From the NCBI RefSeq assembly GCF_002025705.1, contig NZ_CP018846.1, positions 2,409,501-2,473,500 on the forward strand: a stretch of DNA of 64,000 nucleotides, in the 5' to 3' direction. The first letter of the stretch is position 1; every line of letters begins with the position of its first letter. The notes beneath the pieces are model-generated. The model was not told where the DNA came from. It was given only the letters and a program-made list of their open reading frames with translations, and made no database searches. Origin of the DNA: Pseudomonas putida (GTDB taxonomy: Bacteria > Pseudomonadota > Gammaproteobacteria > Pseudomonadales > Pseudomonadaceae). The position numbers were made by a program, and so were the translations under genes. Positions 15,994 to 24,077 of the stretch are shown here, piece by piece.

Positions 15994-16628
15994 GGGCTGG
16001 CTTGGGCTCTGTTGATATCGAGCGACAGCCGTGATTGACCTTCTGGGCCTCTTGGCGGGATTGCGTGCTTAGAGGCCCATACATCGCCAGCAAACGCAGC
16101 GAGCGTTTCGTCGTGGCCTGATTAACTTTTGCGAGCACGATGGGCAGGTAATCAAGGACTTCTGCGTAGGCTTTTAACCGATTGATTGGATGCTTCCAGA
16201 CCAAAGCTTTCAAACATTTTTTCGAAGTCGATTGTCCTACCGTTTTGAACTCCGCCCGGCACAGGGCTTGCTGGCGGTGTTGATGGGGCAGCTGCGCTAC
16301 CAAATGAGTGGTTGGAACTTTCACTGCCACTCTCAAAATTTGCATCCAGGCTGCTACTCGAACTCGAACTCGAACTCGAACTCGAACTCGAACTCGAACT
16401 CGAACTCGAACTCGAACTCGAACTCGAACTCGAACGGCTTCGGCTTTGCCAGATCTCGCCCGATGCTGAATCAGTATCCTGATTGCTCCTTGAATGCGCT
16501 GGAAGGATGGATGACGTATCACCTTCTACTTGTCCCTGTTTAGGCGTTCTATTTTCTAACGAAGCGCTTCGCTGACGTTTACTGAGAAGGGCTGGACTCT
16601 CCGAGCGAGGCCTTTTGCGGGTTGCTTG
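15994..16628. other. non-coding region with a microsatellite, downstream of the RHS fragment
   Basis: 635 bp between the convergent DUF3077-type gene and RHS fragment. It contains the 13-copy 6-bp repeat (16357-16434). Reading frames cross it on both strands, but they merely translate the repeat (Asn-Ser on +, Val-Arg on -) and have no ribosome site or recognisable domain. It may be the decayed variable 3' part of an RHS locus. Confidence 0.5.
16357..16434. repeat. (CTCGAA)13 microsatellite
   Basis: Thirteen perfect tandem copies of the 6-bp unit CTCGAA, 78 bp in total. A multiple-of-three unit would not shift a frame. Perfect identity over all copies suggests recent slippage or ongoing copy-number change. 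Confidence 0.97.
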
Positions 16629-17069
16629 CTACATGCGGGGCGATGATTTTGGCTTAAAGCCGTTATGTTTCATCATATGCCCAGTCGGGTCGGTATAATT
16701 CACTGGGTCCCCAGCGCAGTAAACGTAGCTATTCAGTCCCCCTTTGCCAAATGGACTCATGTCGTCAGGGGCGGTGAAGCGCATGATCGTGGGGTTGTAT
16801 AGTCGATATCCATTTCCCGACCAGTAATGACCAGTGAGAATGTCTGGATGCTCGCCGCAAAATCCAAGGAGAAGTCTTGGCGTATCTGCCAGCAATGAAA
16901 AACCATAGGGTGTAAATGCAGGGTTCAAGGTGGCTTGTCGTCGCATTTTCACAGTTCTCGTACCCGGAATTATGCCTGTACAAAAGACTGAGGCCAGTTG
17001 CAAAAGCTCGCAACTGGTAAAAGTGCCAGGGCTGTCATGTAGGGTATTTGGCAGGTGACCCGCCGACAT
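16629..17069 (-). CDS. RHS repeat-associated core domain fragment (5'-truncated)
   Basis: At most 146 residues; an internal ATG at 16946 would give 105. The conserved part is the RHS C-terminal core: 'LNPAFTPYGFSLL', 'LLGFCGEHPDILTGHYWSGNGYRLYNP', 'MRFTAPDDMSPFGKGGLNSYVYCAGDPVNYTDPTGH'. The long YD-repeat shell that should precede it is absent, and only ~14 residues follow the core where a toxin domain is normally found. No Shine-Dalgarno sequence precedes either start. It is probably a remnant or a short orphan RHS cassette; no VgrG or immunity gene was recognised nearby. Confidence 0.6.
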   Translation of the reverse strand: MSAGHLPNTLHDSPGTFTSCELLQLASVFCTGIIPGTRTVKMRRQATLNPAFTPYGFSLLADTPRLLLGFCGEHPDILTGHYWSGNGYRLYNPTIMRFTAPDDMSPFGKGGLNSYVYCAGDPVNYTDPTGHMMKHNGFKPKSSPRM

Positions 17070-17084
17070 TGAACATATGTGCGT

Positions 17085-17729
17085 TCACCCCGCCTTGCGC
17101 AAGGTCAGGTTGATCCGCCGCTCGCCCATTCTCGGATGCACGCCTGGCTTGATGGGCAATACCCCATGAAAGCGCAGCCGATCTTCACCTCCCCACACCA
17201 GCACATCACCATGGCTCAACGGAATCCGCTGAGTCCTGTCCGAACGCTGCAACCCGCCAAACAGAAACACCGCCGGCAACCCCAATGAAATCGACACGAT
17301 CGGCTGGCCGAAGTCCTGCTCGTCGCGGTCCTGGTGCAAGCTCAGGCGGGTGCCGGGCAGGTAATGGTTGACCAGGCAGGCATCTGGCACGAAACCCTCG
17401 AAACCGGCAGCCGCCGCTGCGCGGCCCGCCAGCGCGAGCAGCACCTGGGGCAGGGCAGGCCAGGGTTGGCCGCTGACCGGGTCTGTTGGGCTGTAGCGAT
17501 AACCCTTGGCATCACTGACCCAACCCAGCGAACCGCAGTTGGTCAACGCCACCGCCATGTTAAGGCCACCCGGTGTCTGCATGTGCCTGAATGGCGCAGC
17601 GCGCAGCACCGGGCGCAGGGCGTCGAGCAGTGGCCCGATGTCGGCCAGAGCAAAGCCGGGCAGCAGCACGGTGTGGCTGGCCAGGTGTTGCGGCTGGGGG
17701 CCGAACAGGTCGAGGTCGGACTGGATCAT
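17085..17729 (-). CDS. alkB: AlkB-type 2-oxoglutarate/Fe(II) dioxygenase
   Basis: 214 residues from ATG 17729. AlkB removes methyl groups from damaged DNA bases (m1A, m3C) by oxidation. The iron ligands are visible: His-x-Asp in 'SLHQDRDE' and distal His in 'LRFHGVLP'. The 2-oxoglutarate-binding Arg lies in 'RRINLTLR'. The substrate lid 'YRYSPTDPVSGQPWPALP' and the 'NHYLPGTRLSLHQD' segment are characteristic. It stands alone between the RHS fragment and the curli subunit operon. No adaptive-response regulator (Ada) is adjacent. Confidence 0.93.
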   Translation of the reverse strand: MIQSDLDLFGPQPQHLASHTVLLPGFALADIGPLLDALRPVLRAAPFRHMQTPGGLNMAVALTNCGSLGWVSDAKGYRYSPTDPVSGQPWPALPQVLLALAGRAAAAAGFEGFVPDACLVNHYLPGTRLSLHQDRDEQDFGQPIVSISLGLPAVFLFGGLQRSDRTQRIPLSHGDVLVWGGEDRLRFHGVLPIKPGVHPRMGERRINLTLRKAG

Positions 17730-17770
17730 GGCGCTGCGGCGTGGGTGAGTTCCAGGCATTGTAAGCCCAA

Positions 17771-17905
17771 CGCGGTCCTTGTAGGAGCGGCCTTGTGTCG
17801 CGAAGGGGGGCGAAGCGCCCCCAGGATTTCAGCTTCGCCGCAGATATCGCCGGGGCTGCTTTGCAGCCCTTTCGCGACACAAGGCCGCTCCTACAAGGAC
17901 CGCGT
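17771..17905. repeat. REP pair between alkB and csgA
   Basis: Inverted arms 'acgcggtccttgtaggagcg' and complement bracket the usual REP core. The internal part includes 'gcgaagcgcccccagg'. It separates two minus-strand units and lies 30 bp past the csgA terminator. Confidence 0.9.
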
Positions 17906-17932
17906 CATCACTCATGTGCAAAGCAGGGAGAT

Positions 17933-17974
17933 AAAAAGGAACCGCGACGCCAGGGAGAGGAGACGCCGCGGTTC
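17933..17974 (-). terminator. Rho-independent terminator of the curlin operon
   Basis: On the minus strand an 11-bp stem (arms 17964-17974 and 17939-17949, GAACCGCGGCG pairing with CGTCGCGGTTC, one G-U) is followed by CTTTTTA. It lies 15 bp after the csgA stop. Confidence 0.85.
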
Positions 17975-17988
17975 AAGGGGGGAGCCGG

Positions 17989-19434
17989 TCAGCGTTGGGT
18001 AGCGGTAGCCGTGTTGCCGTTGCCCATCTGGCTGATGGTGGCGCTTTGGTAGGCACCGCTCTGGTTGACGATGGCGGCGTTGTTGTTGCCGCCCTGGGTC
18101 ACGTAGGCGACGTTGGCGCTGTCAGCCTGCTTGATCGTGGCGCTGTTGCCACTGCCATACAGCTGGGTGGTGTAGCTCTGGTTGGCGTAGCCGGACTGGT
18201 CCAGGTTGATGCTGTTGCCACTGCCGGTGGACGAGCCGTAGGCGTAGTTGTCGGTGCCGCGCTGGTCGGCGATGAGGCTGTTGTCGCTCCCGTTCTGCTC
18301 GAAGTACAGCTCGTTGTAGCTGTCGGCCTGTTTGGTCTGCATGGTGTTGCCGGTACCTTTCTGGCTCAGCGTGGCCAGTTGGTACTCGCCGTTCTGGGTC
18401 AGGTTGGCACTGTTATTGGTGCCGTTCTGGTTGATGTCGGCGGTCTGGTTCTTGCCGAACTGGCCACCCAGCTTGTCGCCTTTCCAGTTGCTGGCCAGGA
18501 CCTTGTTGCCAGTGCCCTTGCTGTTGATGGTCAGGCTCTGGTTGTCACCGGTCTGGTAGCTGAAGTTGCTGTTGTTCTTGCCGCTTTGCGAGACGGTGGT
18601 GTTCGAGTTGTTGGTTTCGAACTGATCCGACCAGCTGGCGTTGGACTGACCTGTCTGATACAGGTTGGCGACGTTGTCCTTGCCGAAGCTCTGGTCGATG
18701 TAGCCTTCGTTGGTCTGGCCGGTCTGGTTGACAGTGGCGCGGGCGCCGGTCTGGGTGTCCTGCCAGACTTCCACCGAGTGGCCGGTGCCGTACTGGTCGA
18801 TGGTCAGCGTGCCGCCGATGCCGTCGCGCTGGTCACCGTAGGCGAAGTTCTGCTTGCCTTGCTGGTAGATCTGCACGTAGCCGTCGTTTTGCAGTATGTG
18901 TTCGGAGGCGGCGTAGTTGTCCTGGCCATCCTGTGTGATGTTGGCGCGGTTGTTACTGCCGCCGAACAGCTGCTCGACGAAGGCTTCGTTGCGCTGGCCG
19001 CTCTGGGTGGTGGTGGCCTGGCTGTTGGTCTGGGTGTCCTGCCACACGGTCGAGCGGTTTTCGCTGCCTTGCTGGTTCTGCAGCGACTGGTTGCTCTCGC
19101 CCACCGACTGGCTGGCGAAGGCATCGTTATAGGAACCGGATGCCTGCTGGGTAATCTGGCTGCCATTTTCGAACAGCTGCTCGCCGTAGCCTGCGTTGTA
19201 CGAACCACTGGCGCTCTGGGTGATGGTACTGGTGCTGTTTTCCTGCACCGCCAGGTGGTTGTGGCCCTTGCCGGTCTGGGTCTGGGTGGCCGCAGCGAAC
19301 GGCGCGACCGTCTGCTGTACCTCGGCGATGTTCTGGTTACCGGTCTGCGACTGGTTCGAGTTGCTGTCGTCAGCCATGACCTGGCCGGCCAAGGCCAGGA
19401 CGATAGCGGCGCTTAGGGGAGCGAGCTTGAACAT
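17989..19434 (-). CDS. csgA: very long curlin major subunit (CsgA-like)
   Basis: 481 residues from ATG 19434 with GGAGG upstream. A signal peptide ends 'GQVMA'. The whole mature protein is about twenty imperfect repeats of ~22 residues with the curlin pattern of alternating Gln, Asn and Gly ('ITQDGQDNYA', 'VNQTGQTNEGY', 'INQNGTNNSANLTQNG'). E. coli CsgA is 151 residues with five repeats, so this subunit is about three times longer. It is the last gene of a four-gene operon. Secretion is expected through CsgG encoded 3 kb away in convergent orientation. Confidence 0.93.
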   Translation of the reverse strand: MFKLAPLSAAIVLALAGQVMADDSNSNQSQTGNQNIAEVQQTVAPFAAATQTQTGKGHNHLAVQENSTSTITQSASGSYNAGYGEQLFENGSQITQQASGSYNDAFASQSVGESNQSLQNQQGSENRSTVWQDTQTNSQATTTQSGQRNEAFVEQLFGGSNNRANITQDGQDNYAASEHILQNDGYVQIYQQGKQNFAYGDQRDGIGGTLTIDQYGTGHSVEVWQDTQTGARATVNQTGQTNEGYIDQSFGKDNVANLYQTGQSNASWSDQFETNNSNTTVSQSGKNNSNFSYQTGDNQSLTINSKGTGNKVLASNWKGDKLGGQFGKNQTADINQNGTNNSANLTQNGEYQLATLSQKGTGNTMQTKQADSYNELYFEQNGSDNSLIADQRGTDNYAYGSSTGSGNSINLDQSGYANQSYTTQLYGSGNSATIKQADSANVAYVTQGGNNNAAIVNQSGAYQSATISQMGNGNTATATQR

Positions 19435-19450
19435 GGTGGTGCCTCCAGGT

Positions 19451-19921
19451 CTATCGGTATTGGGTGATCTGAACACGCTGGCCATTGCCGGCTTGGGTCA
19501 CTGAGCTGCTCAGGCCTGCGCCTGCCTGCTCGATAGTTGCGCTGTTGTTGTTACCGATCTGCTCGATGCTGGCGCTGTTGCTGGTGCCGCTCTGGCGGAT
19601 CGCAGCGCTGTTGCCATATCCCTGTTGGCTGATGCTGGCCATCAGGTCACTTCCTTCCTGCAGGATGTACGCCTCCTGCGCGCCCCCGGCCTGGACGATG
19701 CGGCCCAGCAGGGCCTGGCCGTTCTGGTCGAGGGCGGCGCGGTTGCCGTTGCCTTGCTGCTCGATCACCGCCGCCTGACCGGCACCGGCCGGCAGCAGGC
19801 GGATGATCACCGGTTCACCGAGGTCGCTGCCGGGCGCAAGGTCGGCGTTGTCCATCAGGTCATCGGCCCCGGCCTGGCCCGCCAGGGCCAGGCTCAGCAG
19901 CAGTGGATACAGGCGCTTCAT
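19451..19921 (-). CDS. csgB: curlin nucleator (CsgB-like)
   Basis: 156 residues with a signal peptide ending 'GQAGA'. After a ~30-residue leader region ('VIIRLLPAGAG') come about five curlin repeats ('AVIEQQGNGNRAALDQNGQ', 'ASISQQGYGNSAAIRQSGTSN', 'ASIEQIGNNNSATIEQAG') and a basic end 'QRVQITQYR', as in CsgB. It should template CsgA polymerisation at the surface with CsgF. The csgA start lies 16 bp downstream and the large secreted protein gene ends 15 bp upstream, so they are co-transcribed. Confidence 0.92.
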   Translation of the reverse strand: MKRLYPLLLSLALAGQAGADDLMDNADLAPGSDLGEPVIIRLLPAGAGQAAVIEQQGNGNRAALDQNGQALLGRIVQAGGAQEAYILQEGSDLMASISQQGYGNSAAIRQSGTSNSASIEQIGNNNSATIEQAGAGLSSSVTQAGNGQRVQITQYR

Positions 19922-19936
19922 GGCGTTCTCCTGGCC

Positions 19937-22171
19937 TTACTGCACAGTTACGTTGACGGTACGGGTACTGCCTTGGCTGCTGGTCACGGTGGCGGTCGGT
20001 GCGGCCGTCGGGATGACCGTGGTGCTGTTGCTCACCGTCAGGCGCCAGCGGCCGGTGACCGGTACCGTGGTGGTGCCGAGGGTCTGCACGCCGGTGGTGG
20101 TGGTGACCCGCACGGTGATGGTGTTGCCGGTGGTCACCGACGAGGTGCCGCTGACATCCCAGTTGTAACGGTTGTTCGAGCGGGCCAGGACGGTGGCGGC
20201 GGTGACGGCGAAGGTCTCGCCGGCTGCTGGTCGTGGCTGCACGTTGACCGTGACGGTGGCCGGCGCGGATACCGCGCCCAGGGAGTCACGCGCCTGGTAG
20301 GTGAAGGTGGTGGTGAAGGCCGTGGTGACGGTGGCCGGTGGGGTGTAGCTGACGGTGGTGCCGTCGCTGGTCACCGTGCCGCGGCCGGCTGCCGGTTGGG
20401 TGAGGTTGACCACGGTCAGCGGCACGTTGCCTTCCGGATCGGTGTCGTTGGCCAGCACGTTGATGGTCAGCGGGGCGGCCAGGGTGGTCGCAGTGTCCGC
20501 GTTGGCGGTTGGTGCCTGGTTGGGCGCGACGTTGACGGTCACGGTGGCCGGCTGCGATTTCAGCCCCTTGGCGTCCATCGCCCGGTAGGTAAAGGTAGCC
20601 ACCACGGGTTGCGTGGCGCCGGGCGGTGGGGTGTAGGTCACCGCAGTGCTGCCGTTGAGTACCACACTGCCCTGGCCGGTAGCCGGTTGGGTTAGGTCGG
20701 TGATGCTCAGTGGCAGGTTGCCGTCCGGGTCGCTGTCGTTGAGCAGCAGGTTCATCGTCAACGGCACGCCGACGCTGGTGCTGCCGACATCGGCCTGGGC
20801 GATTGGCGGCTGGTTGCCAGCCTCGACCGGCGCGGTGCCGACGACTACCACCGGCTCTACATCCACACCGCCATGGCTCGACTTGATGGTGACGGTCGCA
20901 GGTGGCTGGCTCACATCATTGATGGTGAGTGTCTGCAGGGTGCCGGACTTGGACAGGCGACCGTAGCCCTGGGCGACCATGTCCGGGATCACCACTTCAT
21001 CGCTGGAGCGCGCTTCGATGGTCAGCCGCTTGTTGCTCCACTCGTAACGCGCGGTACTGACTTTGACCACGTCGGACAGCTTGCTGGAAATGGCGGTCGG
21101 CTGGGTATTGATGTCGCTGCTGCTGGCCGTCACTACCACGACTGGCGGCGGCGCCACCTGGCTCAGTTGCTGGCTGAAGAACAGCCCGCTGTTGTCGGTG
21201 AGCATGCTGAACTGGCAAGGCGATGGCGGCGTGCCGACCAGGGCCAGGCCATTGCGCAAGCAGACGCTGGCGCCTGTCGGAGCCTTGGCAAACACCTCCA
21301 CCCGGGTACCGCTGCCATTGCGCGAGTAAGTCGCCCGCTCAAGCGTCGCCGGCAACTGCGGACGCTGGTCGAGCACCTTGCCGGAAACGGTGAACAGGTT
21401 GGTCTCGATGCGCCCGGGTGGGCCGTCGATGCGGATGAAGTTGGTGCCGAACGGGCTGCCCTTGATCGCTTCCGGCCGGTTGGGGTCGCCGATGAAGGTG
21501 TCAGTGGTGCCGGTGTCCGGGTTCACGGCGGTATAGGGTGCGCCGAAGCCCTGGATGAACGGGCCGATGGCACCATTGAGCGCCCCGGTGAAGTTGCCTG
21601 GCGCGCCGATACCGATGTCACGGGTGATGTTGATCGCCCGGCGCCCCGGTGTGGTGACGTTGACCGTCTCGACACCGTAGGGGTGGGTGATGGTGTAGGT
21701 ACCAGCACGTGGGACCGAGACGCGGATACGGATGCGGGCAAAGCTCTGCTGGTCACCATCGACCGGGTTCTCAGCGGCGAAGGCCGCCTCTACGCCGGCA
21801 ACATAGGCATCGAGCTCATAGCCGCTGTTGCCCACGGCCGGAATACTGGTTTCTGCCAGGAACCAGAACATCTCCGGTGGCCAGTTGTCGGGGAACACCA
21901 GCGGCAAGGTATCGTCGAAGATGCCCGGCTCCGGTAGCAGCGTGCACATGTAGGCCGGTGCCCCCGGTGCGCCGGCTACCAGGGTACTGACGGCGCGTGA
22001 GCGGCACAGTTCCAGTGACAGGCCGTCGCTGTCCTTGTACCACAGCGGGAAACCGCCAGTGGCGAAGGTGTAGGGGCCAGGGTCGACATCGGACAGCGCA
22101 GCCCAGGCCGCACTGCTGATAGTGAGGGAGAAACCGGCGGCCAACAGCGCACGGCGTTGCCAAGTGTTCAT
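19937..22171 (-). CDS. large secreted protein of unknown family with C-terminal Ig/cadherin-like repeats
   Basis: 744 residues from ATG 22171 (GGAGG upstream; an in-frame ATG at 22207 overlaps the upstream stop but lacks a Shine-Dalgarno sequence and precedes the signal peptide). The signal peptide ends 'SSAAWA'. Residues ~26-230 form a module starting 'DVDPGPYTFATGGFPLWYKD', with two Cys ~25 apart and 'THPYGVETVNVTTPGRRAINITRDIGIG'. A second module ends near residue 470. Two Ig/cadherin-like repeats follow ('NQPPIAQADVGSTSVG', 'NQAPTANADTATT', each with NDSDPDG/NDTDPEG calcium-type turns), then a last beta domain. The first ~470 residues parallel the next gene. I infer a secreted, fibre-associated or adhesive protein; the family is not one I recognise. 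Confidence 0.75.
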   Translation of the reverse strand: MNTWQRRALLAAGFSLTISSAAWAALSDVDPGPYTFATGGFPLWYKDSDGLSLELCRSRAVSTLVAGAPGAPAYMCTLLPEPGIFDDTLPLVFPDNWPPEMFWFLAETSIPAVGNSGYELDAYVAGVEAAFAAENPVDGDQQSFARIRIRVSVPRAGTYTITHPYGVETVNVTTPGRRAINITRDIGIGAPGNFTGALNGAIGPFIQGFGAPYTAVNPDTGTTDTFIGDPNRPEAIKGSPFGTNFIRIDGPPGRIETNLFTVSGKVLDQRPQLPATLERATYSRNGSGTRVEVFAKAPTGASVCLRNGLALVGTPPSPCQFSMLTDNSGLFFSQQLSQVAPPPVVVVTASSSDINTQPTAISSKLSDVVKVSTARYEWSNKRLTIEARSSDEVVIPDMVAQGYGRLSKSGTLQTLTINDVSQPPATVTIKSSHGGVDVEPVVVVGTAPVEAGNQPPIAQADVGSTSVGVPLTMNLLLNDSDPDGNLPLSITDLTQPATGQGSVVLNGSTAVTYTPPPGATQPVVATFTYRAMDAKGLKSQPATVTVNVAPNQAPTANADTATTLAAPLTINVLANDTDPEGNVPLTVVNLTQPAAGRGTVTSDGTTVSYTPPATVTTAFTTTFTYQARDSLGAVSAPATVTVNVQPRPAAGETFAVTAATVLARSNNRYNWDVSGTSSVTTGNTITVRVTTTTGVQTLGTTTVPVTGRWRLTVSNSTTVIPTAAPTATVTSSQGSTRTVNVTVQ

Positions 22172-22203
22172 GCTGCCTCCTTGAAGGCCAAGCCTTTGTC
22201 TGT

Positions 22204-23532
22204 TCATGGCACCAGCACCACGTCTTCGATGTCGCTGCCGCCGTTGGCGCTGGTGACTTGCACCTTGGCCGGCGGAATGGGCGACAAGTTGGCGGTCAGG
22301 CTTTTCTGCGCGCCATCGCCAGTGAAGTTGCCGATGAAGGTGCCGTTGCCGGTGCGGGCAGTCATTGCCGGCGGGCTGGTTTCGTCGCTACTGGTGGCGA
22401 TCAAGGTCAGGGTGGCGTTGGCCAGGCTGTATTCGGCCTTGGTGATGGTGACCAGGTCGGTGAGCGGCAGGTTGGCGGTGGTCACACTGCTGGTGGGGAT
22501 CGCCACGCTGTTGTCAGCGCTGATCAGCATGCTGGTCGGCAGCGCCGGGTTGAGTGCCGACTGGGCATACCAGGTGCCGGTGCCGTTGGCTTCGGTCAGT
22601 GGCAGGTTGGGCGTCTGGCTGGTCAGGGTGGCGCTGCCAGGCGGTGGCGGGGCCAGCACGAACACGTCTTGCTGGGCGCGCAGGTCACCGTTTTCGGTGT
22701 GCCGCGAGTAAGTGCTGCGCAGCGGGATCAACGGGGTAGGCCGGACCACCTCGGAGAGCTTGCCGGAAATGGCGAACAGGTCGGTGCGCAGGTCGATGCC
22801 CCCAGGGCCTTCGATGCGTACGAAGTTGGTGTTGAACGGGCTGCCGGTGGCACGCTCGTTGAGGTTGGGGTCGCCGATGAATTTCTCGCTGCCTTCAGTG
22901 TAGGGGCCGTTGACGCTACGCAGGAACGGCCCGACATCACCCTTCAGCGCGCCAGTAAAGGTGCCGGCAGAGCCGATACCGATGTCGCGGGTCATGTTGA
23001 TTGCGCGGCGCCCGGCGGCGGGTACATCGAACACTTCGACGCCGTAGGGGTGGGTGACCACGTAGGTGCCGGCCGCGGGAACATCGACCCGGATCCGCAC
23101 GCGGGCGAAACTGATCTGGTCGTTTTCTGCCGGGTCGCCGCCGCCGAATGCCGCTTCAATTGCGCTGCCGTAGGTCAGGGTGACCCCGCGGGCGGCGTCG
23201 GTGATGGCCGCGTCGGCGGTGAACCAGAAGGCTTCATCCGGCCAGTTGGTCGGGAAGACCAACGGCTTGGTGTCGTCGAAGATGCCTGGGGCAGGCAGCA
23301 GGGTGCACATGTACGACGGTGCACCGGGGGCGCCGGCAACCCGCGAGCTCACTGCCTTGGACAGGCACAGGTCGAGGGTGCGGCCGTGGGTGTCTTGGTA
23401 CCAGGCGGCGTAGTGGCCGTTTTCAGGTGTGTAGGGCCCAGTGTCGACGGCATACAGCGCTGCCTGCGCCGGGAGCTGGAACAGGCCGGCGACGATCGCC
23501 ACTGCCAGCGGGTTGGGTATCGGTCGGAGCAT
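22204..23532 (-). CDS. secreted paralogue of the preceding large protein, lacking Ig repeats
   Basis: 442 residues from ATG 23532 with AGGAGG upstream. A signal peptide ends 'LPAQA', and the mature protein begins 'ALYAVDTGPYTPENGHYAAWYQD'. It matches its neighbour across both N-terminal modules: 'LCLSKAVSSRVAGAPGAPSYMCTLLPAPGIFDD', 'FARVRIRVDVPAAGTYVVTHPYGVE', 'GRRAINMTRDIGIGSAG', and a final 'VQVTSANGGSDIEDVVLVP'. It ends where the neighbour continues into Ig-like repeats. It is the first gene of the curlin subunit operon. Function is unknown; the two conserved Cys could form a disulphide. Confidence 0.75.
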   Translation of the reverse strand: MLRPIPNPLAVAIVAGLFQLPAQAALYAVDTGPYTPENGHYAAWYQDTHGRTLDLCLSKAVSSRVAGAPGAPSYMCTLLPAPGIFDDTKPLVFPTNWPDEAFWFTADAAITDAARGVTLTYGSAIEAAFGGGDPAENDQISFARVRIRVDVPAAGTYVVTHPYGVEVFDVPAAGRRAINMTRDIGIGSAGTFTGALKGDVGPFLRSVNGPYTEGSEKFIGDPNLNERATGSPFNTNFVRIEGPGGIDLRTDLFAISGKLSEVVRPTPLIPLRSTYSRHTENGDLRAQQDVFVLAPPPPGSATLTSQTPNLPLTEANGTGTWYAQSALNPALPTSMLISADNSVAIPTSSVTTANLPLTDLVTITKAEYSLANATLTLIATSSDETSPPAMTARTGNGTFIGNFTGDGAQKSLTANLSPIPPAKVQVTSANGGSDIEDVVLVP

Positions 23533-24077
23533 GAGTCAGTTCCTCCTGCTAACGGGCCCATGGACTTGGGGCGTCTGGGAGGACTACGGCAACAGCCATG
23601 CCAAGATTTTCACATTGGGCTGCAGGCCTTGTGTGGCTTGGGCTTCAGGTGTGGGGCTGATGGTCTTTGCAGGTTTTCTGGTGGGCGGTGTTCCCCAGCA
23701 TTGGGGTTAGCGGTGGGGTTGGGAGTACATGCCTTGAGAGAGATGCCGCCTGGGAGATCGAGCGCCGCCCGCGCGGCGCATCGCGGATAAATCCGCTCCT
23801 ACATTTGTTGCAACGTGCCAAACCTGTTACGCCATGGTTGCCCGCCCTGGCGCATGACTTGAGCCGTGCAAACCGGCTGACAACCATGACCTGTCAGGCA
23901 TGGCCACGTTGCAACAGATGTAGGAGCGGATTTATCCGCGATGCGCCGCGCGGGCGGCGCTCGATCTCACAGGCCCCCCCTCAAGGCATGCACCTCGACG
24001 CCCACAAAAATCTCCCGCACACTGCGAAAAAAAACCAAGCCCGTTGCCCTGACACGGGGGCCACAGCTGGAGCAAAC
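23533..24077. other. divergent intergenic region between the curlin operon and the amine dehydrogenase regulator
   Basis: 545 bp. It must hold the curlin operon promoter (minus) and the regulator promoter (plus). Most of it is taken by inverted-repeat element copy 2 (23757-23965). I could not fix promoter boxes with confidence. Confidence 0.6.
23757..23965. repeat. ~210-bp inverted-repeat (REP-doublet) element, copy 2
   Basis: Perfect 48-bp arms at 23757-23804 and 23918-23965 match those of the element at 15038-15247. The centre is related but diverged ('ttgttgcaacgtgcc', 'cgccatggttgcccgcc'). Confidence 0.92.

Noticed and set aside
15623..16522. 299-residue minus-strand frame with a long Val-Arg repeat
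   Set aside because: The repeat only translates the microsatellite, and the rest runs antisense to the DUF3077-type gene. No ribosome site and no recognised domain.
16190..16543. Plus-strand frame with Asn-Ser repeats
   Set aside because: Same microsatellite in another frame; flanks show no domain and no ribosome site.
16629..17069. RHS toxin or type VI secretion effector
   Set aside because: Only the short core fragment exists; no YD-repeat shell, toxin tail, immunity gene, VgrG or PAAR gene was seen.
17995..19416. 473-residue plus-strand reading frame opposite csgA
   Set aside because: It is a shadow of the curlin repeats: low-complexity Val/Gly/Leu, no signal peptide, no Shine-Dalgarno sequence, and the minus strand gives a clear curlin.
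22172..22207. Upstream ATG (22207) as the start of the large secreted protein
   Set aside because: It overlaps the preceding stop by ATGA but lacks a ribosome site; ATG 22171 has GGAGG and directly begins a signal peptide.
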